A stretch of DNA of 7,649 nt from Verrucomicrobiota bacterium (GTDB lineage: Bacteria; Verrucomicrobiota; Verrucomicrobiia; Limisphaerales; UBA9464), in assembly GCA_017302195.1 (NCBI GenBank), contig JAFLEG010000186.1, positions 1 to 7,649 of the forward strand. The letters are read 5' to 3'. Under the pieces are notes generated by a model. The model had not been told where the DNA came from and ran no database searches. It was given only the letters and a program-made list of their open reading frames with translations. Numbering within the stretch: the stretch's first letter is position 1; every line of letters starts with the position of its first letter. Shown piece by piece: positions 1 to 4,973 of the stretch. Made by a program: the position numbers and the translations under genes.

Positions 1-497
1 GTCGCTTCGCCATTCTGGTTGTCTCCCCAGGCAACCACCTCGCCAGACGTCCGCAGCGCCAGTTGGTGCCGCCATCCTGCCGCAATGGCTAGAAATCCGT
101 CCGGCGAAAATGGGAGTGCCACATCGGTTCCATCCGTCCAGCGTTGGAACACCCGCCCGTCACGGCTGAGCAGCAGCGCGCTGCCCCCGGCAGCTACGGA
201 CGCCAGCGGTGGAAGTCCGCTGAATGCCGGACTCAGGTCCCTCCGGGACGATCCCCAGGCCACCACGCTCCCGTCGTCCTTGAGGGCCATGACCAGAAGG
301 CCAGAAGCGGCCACCGCCACGACGTCTCGCCTCGCTTCGGGAGGCACCCACGCCGGGTGGTAGCTTTGATCCGTTCCCCACGCCACCAGGCCGCCCGTGC
401 GTTCGGCGACCATTGAGGTCACTGCAAAAAGACATGCCAGCAGCAGCCAAACTCCTGCGGATCGAGTCCAGGAGATTGAGCTGAGGCTGGCGGGCAT
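1..497 (-). CDS. Secreted RCC1-repeat (beta-propeller) protein, N-terminal part, cut by left edge
   Basis: Read on the minus strand from the ATG at 497, the frame stays open to the window edge (165 codons plus 2 nt), so the C-terminus is missing. Residues 1-13 are a polar leader with Arg12; residues 14-28 are hydrophobic (GVWLLLACLFAVTS), giving a Sec-type signal peptide. About three RCC1/BNR-II-type repeats follow: GLVAWG near 36-41, then DDGSVVAWG at 74-82, SRDGRVFQRW at 111-120 and SGEVVAWGDNQNGEA at 151-165. Each repeat has the family's hydrophobic strand, small-residue turn (VAAGG, IAAGWRHQLAL) and xVxAWG strand. Such proteins form seven-bladed propellers; full-length bacterial ones usually hold seven or more repeats, so much is missing. 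Substrate or partner is unknown; an exported binding or surface role is inference. No Shine-Dalgarno is visible before 497. ATGs just upstream are out of frame or hit a stop. A later ATG (residue 29) would lose the signal peptide. Confidence 0.82.
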   Translation of the reverse strand, partial: MPASLSSISWTRSAGVWLLLACLFAVTSMVAERTGGLVAWGTDQSYHPAWVPPEARRDVVAVAASGLLVMALKDDGSVVAWGSSRRDLSPAFSGLPPLASVAAGGSALLLSRDGRVFQRWTDGTDVALPFSPDGFLAIAAGWRHQLALRTSGEVVAWGDNQNGEA

Positions 498-881
498 GGG
501 ATCATTGAATGGGCATCGGGTTCACAAACGCAAGCGAACTCAGGGAGGTTCATGGATGGATTCGCCCCACAGCGGCTTGCCTCTTGGGACTGCGGTGGCT
601 TGCCACCGCATTGGCGTTGGACGCGGACAGCGCGCGGGAAACAGGGCGAACGGCCCGGTTCGTGGTAGGCGCGCCGCGGCAAAGCGGCGTCTCCGCTGTG
701 CTCCTGCCTTCGCCCCCCTTCGGCAGGGCAAGCCGCCGCCCGCACTCCAAGGCCTGTGCCGGAAGTCTGCCAAATGGTCTGAAAGCTTTTGGCTGGTTTC
801 CCCGTTTCCCCTGACGGAGCGTTTCGACGGTTCTCCCCGGGCATTCGTTGCACCCAGCCCGCCCGGTCACTCGCTTCGCTT
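498..881. other. Divergent intergenic region
   Basis: This 384-bp gap separates the starts of two divergent genes, so it must hold promoters for both, but I could not pick convincing -35/-10 pairs in this GC-rich sequence. No protein frame here looks genuine; open frames on both strands give low-complexity Arg/Pro/Ala peptides. The middle is a foldback-rich segment (583-751), listed separately. The stretch 752-881 holds nothing I recognise. A TTG-initiated upstream extension of the next gene from 789 is open but reads as non-family sequence. Confidence 0.6.
583..751. repeat. Imperfect foldback element, possibly a dispersed intergenic palindrome
   Basis: The two ends are inverted copies of each other in three blocks: CTTGG (583-587) with CCAAG (747-751), TGCGG (591-595) with CCGCA (740-744), and GGCTTGCC (597-604) with GGCAAGCC (727-734). 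A 10-bp version also exists: GCGGCTTGCC at 572-581 against 727-736. Inside are smaller perfect hairpins: TGCGGTGG-CTTG-CCACCGCA (591-610; 8-bp stem, CTTG tetraloop) and CGCCGC/GCGGCG (672-677/684-689). No long T tract follows, and the position between divergent gene starts argues against a terminator. I recall similar CTTGGAGTGCGG / GGCAAAGCGGCG phrases between genes in Limisphaerales-like genomes, but that is memory, not a search. Confidence 0.5.
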
Positions 882-2663
882 ATGCTCGATCCGAATCTGG
901 TCCTGTTTGCGGTGGAGGCCGGCGTGAAGCTGGGCCGCAAGATCAATGACGTGCTGGTGGATGAGACCGCGCAGCGCCCGCTGTTGATGCCCCTGGGCGA
1001 CCTGGTGGGCAGCGTCACCCAGGGCGAGGCGATGGCGTTCTTCCGCGATCACCGGGAACTGTTCAGGGCCGGACAGCCCTGCCATGGCCTGGAGGACGAC
1101 ACCGCGCAACTGGTCCAGATCTACCGCGCCATGCGCGCGGTGGAGATGGCCGGCGTGGTGCCGGTTTCCGACGTGGGGCAGCGCCAACTGGAGCTGGTGG
1201 GGCAGGTGGCCGGACTCGGGCAGTTCGACAGCAAGTTCGGGGCGCGGAATCCGGTGCGGCGGGTGTTTGGGACGGTGGTGGAGATCGGCATTGATTACTT
1301 TGCCACGCATCCGGAGGCCATGGGGCGCGACTCCGGGGCGAAGCGGGTGCTGGCGGCCTTCATCGGGGGATTGCAGGACACGGACTTTGCCGAGGGCGCC
1401 GGGCGTCAGATTCTCGCGGACCTCCTCGGGTCCGCCCTGTCGTCCCTCAGCAGTCACACCGCCCTGCTGATTGATGACGACCGGCTCCAGGTCCTCTTCG
1501 CCGGCATCACGGGCGCGGTGGCCGAGGATCTGCGCCGGGCGGTGGCCGACGGGAATGAGACGAGCCGGCAGCAGTTCTTCCGCCGCATCGGCACCAGCCT
1601 GCTCCGGGGCGCCGCCGGGGCGCTGGTGTCGGACGTGGACCTGTTCCTGCCCGACGACAATGCCGCGCTGTTCGTCAAGGAGACGCTGGGGCAGGTGCTC
1701 CAGGGGCTCCAGGATCAGGAGGACCTGTTCAACAACCAGACGCTGGAACTGATCTTCAAGAGCGCCCTGCGGACGGCGGCGGAGCATCCGGAGGTGATGA
1801 CTGACCGGAAGGTTCTCCAGTCGCTGCTCGCGCGGACCGCGGCCGTGCTGGGCGACCGGCAGTGGAAGCGGCTGTTCTCGGTGGAGACGGCGGGGGCGGT
1901 GTTGCATGAGGCGCTGGAAGTGGCGCGTGAGAACATGGAGCTGCTCGTGGATCCGAAGCGCCCTCAGGAGCAGTTGCTGGCCGATGCCCTGGCGGCGATG
2001 GCGGGAAGCCTTTCCGCCAAGCTGGCCGGTGGCGGGAGCATCCAGGACCTGCTGTCGCGCCGCCAGGTGGTGGAGTTGACGCGGGTGGTGCTCGGCGAGG
2101 TGGCCCGTCATCCAGAGCACCTGATCGGCGACGCCGGCGGGGATCCCGGGAAGACCGTGCTGGCCCAGGTCATTGCCTCGGTGGCCCGCGCCCTGGGCGA
2201 GGATCCCACCGCGGTCACCAGCGGCGACGGGTTCCTGAGCCTGGTGCGTGTCGCCCTGCAGGTGGCCCTCGAGAATGGACGGCTGTTGATTGACACGGCC
2301 TCGGCGAGTCCGGCCAGCAATGCGCTGTTCCAGATTCTGCGCCAGGTGGTGACGGCCTTCGCCGAGGCGCCTGATCCCCGCAGGCTGTGGACGCGTGACA
2401 CCCTGATCGAGGTGGCGGCGCGCCTGCTGCCGCTCGCGTCGGCGAACCTGCAGACCTTCATTGAGAGCCGTCCCGCCTTGGTGGGGGAGACCCTCACCCG
2501 CGCCCTGCAGCTCGCGCGGGGTGCCCTCGCCGGCCGCATCAACGGGGCCAACCTGCCCGCGGTGGCGGAAGCCCTCCTGCACGCCGTGCTTTGGGATGAC
2601 CTGTCCCTCGACGATGCCGCCCAGGTGAAGGCCGTGGCCCTGGCCCGCCTGCGACAGGTCTGA
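882..2663 (+). CDS. Unrecognised 593-residue alpha-helical tandem-repeat protein
   Basis: I do not recognise this as a named family. The ATG at 882 is chosen because the protein becomes well-behaved there (MLDPNLVLFAVEAGVKLGRK). The possible TTG start at 789 adds 31 residues of Pro/Arg/Ser-rich sequence that looks like translated spacer. There is no signal peptide and no membrane segment, so it is probably cytoplasmic. From about residue 128 to the end it is built of repeats of roughly 50-60 residues, each a helix, an Asn/His-Pro-Glu type turn and a second helix: near 130-165 (YFATHPEAMGRD), 288-330 (TAAEHPEVMTDRK), 336-390 (VARENMELLVDPK), 396-446 (VARHPEHLIGDAGG), 451-503 (ALENGRLLIDTAS) and 507-550. 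This suggests a superhelical scaffold like HEAT or ARM proteins. No catalytic motif is visible. A lipoprotein gene follows 40 bp downstream on the same strand, so the two probably form an operon. No Shine-Dalgarno precedes the start. Confidence 0.8.
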   Translation: MLDPNLVLFAVEAGVKLGRKINDVLVDETAQRPLLMPLGDLVGSVTQGEAMAFFRDHRELFRAGQPCHGLEDDTAQLVQIYRAMRAVEMAGVVPVSDVGQRQLELVGQVAGLGQFDSKFGARNPVRRVFGTVVEIGIDYFATHPEAMGRDSGAKRVLAAFIGGLQDTDFAEGAGRQILADLLGSALSSLSSHTALLIDDDRLQVLFAGITGAVAEDLRRAVADGNETSRQQFFRRIGTSLLRGAAGALVSDVDLFLPDDNAALFVKETLGQVLQGLQDQEDLFNNQTLELIFKSALRTAAEHPEVMTDRKVLQSLLARTAAVLGDRQWKRLFSVETAGAVLHEALEVARENMELLVDPKRPQEQLLADALAAMAGSLSAKLAGGGSIQDLLSRRQVVELTRVVLGEVARHPEHLIGDAGGDPGKTVLAQVIASVARALGEDPTAVTSGDGFLSLVRVALQVALENGRLLIDTASASPASNALFQILRQVVTAFAEAPDPRRLWTRDTLIEVAARLLPLASANLQTFIESRPALVGETLTRALQLARGALAGRINGANLPAVAEALLHAVLWDDLSLDDAAQVKAVALARLRQV

Positions 2664-2687
2664 TTCCACACGTCCCACCGCTGATTT

Positions 2688-2697
2688 CCCCCCCCCC
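2688..2697 (+). repeat. Run of ten C just before the lipoprotein start
   Basis: Ten consecutive C residues end 6 nt before the ATG at 2704, where a Shine-Dalgarno would normally lie. A tract this long is prone to slipped-strand length change and to sequencing error. It lies outside both coding frames, so a length change would alter only the leader and its spacing. Confidence 0.75.
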
Positions 2698-2703
2698 AGC
2701 CCC

Positions 2704-3507
2704 ATGAATACGATCCGTCTCCCGGCGTTGCTCCACCTCGCGTTTGCCACCGCCCTGGCGGTCCTGACCGGCTGCTCCACCCTGCAGTACCGCGAGGTCC
2801 AGAACCGGTTCGAGCAGGCGGTGCAGTCGGACAACCAGCGGTTTGCCGATCCGTTTGTCGAGGTCACCCACCAGTATCAGGCGGTGGCGGGGGAGTTGTC
2901 CCCGGACTTCATCGCCGCGCTGGATCCCCGCCTGCAGCCCAACGCCTGGACGCTCCGCGCTGTGTCCCAATGGCGGGCCGGGGAGTTCACCAATGCCCTG
3001 GCGAGCGCGACCCTCGGCCAGGCGGTGCTCGCGCAGTTGGGCGCCGGCGAGGAACGGTGGAAGCACTCCCGGGACGCCGTGATCCTGACGATGGTGCCCG
3101 GCCTGGTGGAGGATTCGCGGGTCCGGCTGCGGCTGGAGTCCGGAGGACGGGACGATGTCCGGGCCAGCTACCGGTGGTACGAGTCCCGGTTTCAGACCGC
3201 CCTCCGGGCCATGGCCGAGGCGCGGGACCTGGCCAACCCGATGACGCCGCCCGAAGTCAGCCAGTATTGGTCCTACCAGGCGTGGAGAATCCTGAACAAC
3301 TGGCAGATCGTGTTGAGCAACCTGTCCTTGGCCGAGGCCTCCACGTCGTCGTCGGCATCCGAGGCTGACCAGATCGTGAAGAACACTGTTGGCAGCACCA
3401 GCCGGCTGAATGCCGCCGGCCTGGAACCGGCCATTGCCAATGCCCGGAAGTCCGTTCCCGAGGCCAGCCCGCTCGCCCAGTTGATGGCGCTGGAGTCCCA
3501 GCGCTGA
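2704..3507 (+). CDS. Putative lipoprotein of unknown function (267 residues)
   Basis: The start MNTIRLPALLHLAFATALAV is a classic export signal: Arg5, a hydrophobic core at 6-20, then the lipobox LTGC at 21-24 with Cys24 as the lipidation site. The mature protein would begin CSTLQYREVQNRFEQAV, typical of outer-membrane-type bacterial lipoproteins; Ser at +2 suggests outer-membrane sorting if the E. coli rule applies here. The rest is soluble and mostly helical, with stretches such as LRAVSQWRAGEFTNALASA (near 85-103) that resemble TPR-like helical pairs. I see no catalytic motif and cannot name the family. It lies 40 bp after the helical-repeat gene on the same strand, so co-transcription and a shared job at the envelope are plausible but inferred. 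The Ser/Ala-rich segment near 215-221 looks like a linker. No Shine-Dalgarno; a C10 run lies in its place. Confidence 0.82.
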   Translation: MNTIRLPALLHLAFATALAVLTGCSTLQYREVQNRFEQAVQSDNQRFADPFVEVTHQYQAVAGELSPDFIAALDPRLQPNAWTLRAVSQWRAGEFTNALASATLGQAVLAQLGAGEERWKHSRDAVILTMVPGLVEDSRVRLRLESGGRDDVRASYRWYESRFQTALRAMAEARDLANPMTPPEVSQYWSYQAWRILNNWQIVLSNLSLAEASTSSSASEADQIVKNTVGSTSRLNAAGLEPAIANARKSVPEASPLAQLMALESQR

Positions 3508-3522
3508 TCCGGCGTTGGGGAA

Positions 3523-3542
3523 GGATGAGGGATGAGGGATGA
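3523..3542 (+). repeat. GGATGAG short tandem repeat (almost three copies)
   Basis: GGATGAG at 3523-3529 and 3530-3536 is followed by GGATGA at 3537-3542. The unit is 7 bp, so a change in copy number would shift frame, but it is outside coding sequence. It starts 15 bp after the lipoprotein stop codon, directly ahead of the foldback element. Confidence 0.8.
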
Positions 3543-3552
3543 AGTGAAGGCA

Positions 3553-3668
3553 GTAGGAGACGAGGTGACGAGGATCTGACTTCCTCCCCGCCCGGGTCGG
3601 CTGTCGCCCAACGCGAGGACATCTCCACGGCCGCGGGAAAGTTTGAGCCTCCTGACATCGTCTCCTAC
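3553..3668. repeat. 116-bp imperfect foldback element; MITE-like repeat, structured RNA or terminator
   Basis: The outer arms GTAGGAGACGA (3553-3563) and TCGTCTCCTAC (3658-3668) are perfect 11-bp inverted copies. Pairing continues inward: 3553-3576 against 3645-3668 matches at 20 of 24 positions by my count. Further in are ACTT/AAGT (3579-3582/3639-3642) and CCCGC/GCGGG (3587-3591/3633-3637). The whole could fold into one long stem with an inner part of about 40 nt. There is no open frame of note and no T tract directly after it, so a simple intrinsic terminator is not the best fit. A non-autonomous, MITE-like dispersed repeat or a structured RNA are the alternatives; no target-site duplication was found. 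Confidence 0.55.
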
Positions 3669-3693
3669 CCCTGGTGGGGCGAACCTCCTCTGA

Positions 3694-3745
3694 GCCGTGC
3701 GCGTGTATGGTCGCCACCACGTCAATTCGCAACAACGCGCACGGC
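3694..3745. repeat. 11-bp perfect inverted repeat with 30-nt loop
   Basis: GCCGTGCGCGT (3694-3704) and ACGCGCACGGC (3735-3745) are exact inverted copies. The intervening 30 nt includes the less GC-rich stretch GTCAATTCGCAACA. It starts 25 bp after the end of the long foldback and could belong to the same element, or be a protein-binding site for control of the downstream glyoxylate genes. No T run follows, so terminator function is weakly supported. Confidence 0.55.
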
Positions 3746-3845
3746 CCATTGAAAACCCACCCCGCCGCGAGGCTCGGCGCGAGAATGGCCTTGCAGCGCG
3801 GGGCGGTGGCGCGCTAGCCAGACGCACGTCGCCACACTGGATTTC

Positions 3846-4973
3846 ATGAACACCATCCATCCCGCCGAGCGGGTTCTGATGGGCCCGGGACCGAGTCCCG
3901 TGCCCGCCCGCGTGCTGCGGGCGCTGGGAGCGCCGACCCTGGGGCACCTCGACCCGCAGTACCTCGCCATCATGGACGAAACCTGCGAGCGGCTGCGCCA
4001 GGTGTACCGCACGCGCAATCCGCTGACCTTCCCGGTGAGCGGGACGGGCATGGCGGGCATGGAGTGCCTGGCGGTGAACCTCATCGAGCCGGGCGACGAG
4101 GTGATCGTCGGCGTGAATGGTGTCTTCGGCGGACGCATGAAGGACGTGATGGAACGTTGCGGCGCCACGGTGCATGCCCTGGAGGCCCCGTGGGGTGAGG
4201 TGTTCACCGCCGGGCAGGTGGCGGCGGCGCTGGAGCAGCATCCGAAGTCCCGGCTCCTGGCCCTGGTTCATGCCGAGACCAGCACCGGGGCTCACCAGCC
4301 GCTGGAGGGGATGGCGGATCTGGCGCACCGCCACGGGGCGCTGTTCCTGGTGGATGCCGTGACCAGTCTCGGCGGCCATGAGCTGCGGGTGGATGACTGG
4401 GGGATTGATGCCATCTACAGCGGGACCCAGAAGTGCCTGAGCTGTCCACCCGGGCTGTCGCCGGTCAGCTTCGGGGAGCGGGCGCTGGCCCGGATGGATG
4501 CCCGGAAGTCGAAGCCCCAGTCCTGGTACCTCGATGTGTCCATGCTCCGGAAGTACTACCTGTCGGGCGGCGGCGGCGGACGCGTGTACCATCACACCGC
4601 TCCCATCAACATGACCTATGCGCTGAATGAGGCGCTGGCCATTGTACTGGAGGAGGGACTGGACGCCCGAATCGCCCGTCATGCCGCAGCGCATCGGCGA
4701 CTGCGGGCCGGACTGGACTCTCTGGGACTCTCGTACATTCCACGGCAGTCGCTGCACACCCTGAACTGCGTGGGCATACCCGCGGGCGCGGATGATGCCG
4801 CCTTGCGGCGGCGTCTGCTGGAGGACTACGGCATCGAGATCGGCGCCGGCCTGGGCGTGATGGCCGGCAAGGCCTGGCGCATCGGCCTCATGGGCCACGG
4901 CGCCACCACGCGCAACGTGGACCTGATCCTGGCCGCGCTTCGCGAGATCCTTCGTCCATCCACGGCGGGTTGA
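3846..4973 (+). CDS. Class V aminotransferase, alanine/serine-glyoxylate type (PLP-dependent)
   Basis: This 375-residue protein matches the alanine-glyoxylate / serine-glyoxylate aminotransferase family in length and motifs. It opens with LMGPGPSPVPARVLRALG (11-28), the family's signature start. SGTGMAGME (65-73) is the PLP-phosphate loop, LVDAVTSLGG (168-177) carries Asp170 that contacts the PLP ring nitrogen, and SGTQKCLSCPPG (192-203) carries Lys196, the Schiff-base lysine. WRIGLMGHGA (344-353) holds Arg345, the equivalent of the substrate-carboxylate arginine of human AGT. It is expected to pass an amino group from alanine or serine to glyoxylate, making glycine, in the cytoplasm. Ureidoglycine-glyoxylate aminotransferases share these motifs, so the donor is uncertain. 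The stop overlaps a TTG start of the next gene (TTGA, 4970-4973), a glycolate-oxidase-like gene that would supply glyoxylate. No Shine-Dalgarno precedes the ATG. Confidence 0.9.
   Translation: MNTIHPAERVLMGPGPSPVPARVLRALGAPTLGHLDPQYLAIMDETCERLRQVYRTRNPLTFPVSGTGMAGMECLAVNLIEPGDEVIVGVNGVFGGRMKDVMERCGATVHALEAPWGEVFTAGQVAAALEQHPKSRLLALVHAETSTGAHQPLEGMADLAHRHGALFLVDAVTSLGGHELRVDDWGIDAIYSGTQKCLSCPPGLSPVSFGERALARMDARKSKPQSWYLDVSMLRKYYLSGGGGGRVYHHTAPINMTYALNEALAIVLEEGLDARIARHAAAHRRLRAGLDSLGLSYIPRQSLHTLNCVGIPAGADDAALRRRLLEDYGIEIGAGLGVMAGKAWRIGLMGHGATTRNVDLILAALREILRPSTAG

Larger units (their letters stand above)
3508..3845. other. Highly palindromic intergenic region (338 bp)
   Basis: No credible gene lies here. 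In order it holds a GGATGAG tandem (3523-3542), a long foldback (3553-3668), an 11-bp perfect inverted repeat (3694-3745), then smaller hairpins: CGCCG/CGGCG (3763-3767/3775-3779) and AGCGCG/CGCGCT (3795-3800/3810-3815). The promoter of the aminotransferase gene must lie here unless it is read through from upstream, but no good -35/-10 pair was found. The two operons on either side run in the same direction, so part of this could terminate the upstream one. Confidence 0.6.

Noticed and set aside
429..440. Possible lipobox (LLLAC) in the RCC1-like protein
   Set aside because: The hydrophobic run continues past the Cys (LFAV), and Leu at -2 is a poor lipobox residue, so a Sec signal peptide fits better.
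397..1018. Overlapping frames of 100-200 residues on both strands in the divergent gap
   Set aside because: The peptides are low-complexity, Arg/Pro/Gly-rich, run through the foldback element and into neighbouring genes, and match no family I know.
867..2867. 666-residue open frame on the minus strand
   Set aside because: It lies opposite the helical-repeat gene, its translation is rich in His/Gln/Arg/Gly with no domain, and long antisense frames are expected opposite GC-rich codons. The plus-strand protein has coherent repeats.
3749..3786. TTGAAA ... GAGAAT as a promoter for the aminotransferase
   Set aside because: The spacing is 26 bp, too long for a sigma-70-type promoter, and the -10 match is poor.
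4435..4460. Cys-rich QKCLSCPPG around the PLP lysine as an unusual active site
   Set aside because: The wording occurs, to my memory, in ordinary bacterial members of this aminotransferase family, and the key Lys is in place.
3273..4898. 541-residue open frame on the minus strand
   Set aside because: It covers the aminotransferase gene and the palindromic gap in antisense. The aminotransferase on the plus strand has all its catalytic motifs, so this is a shadow.
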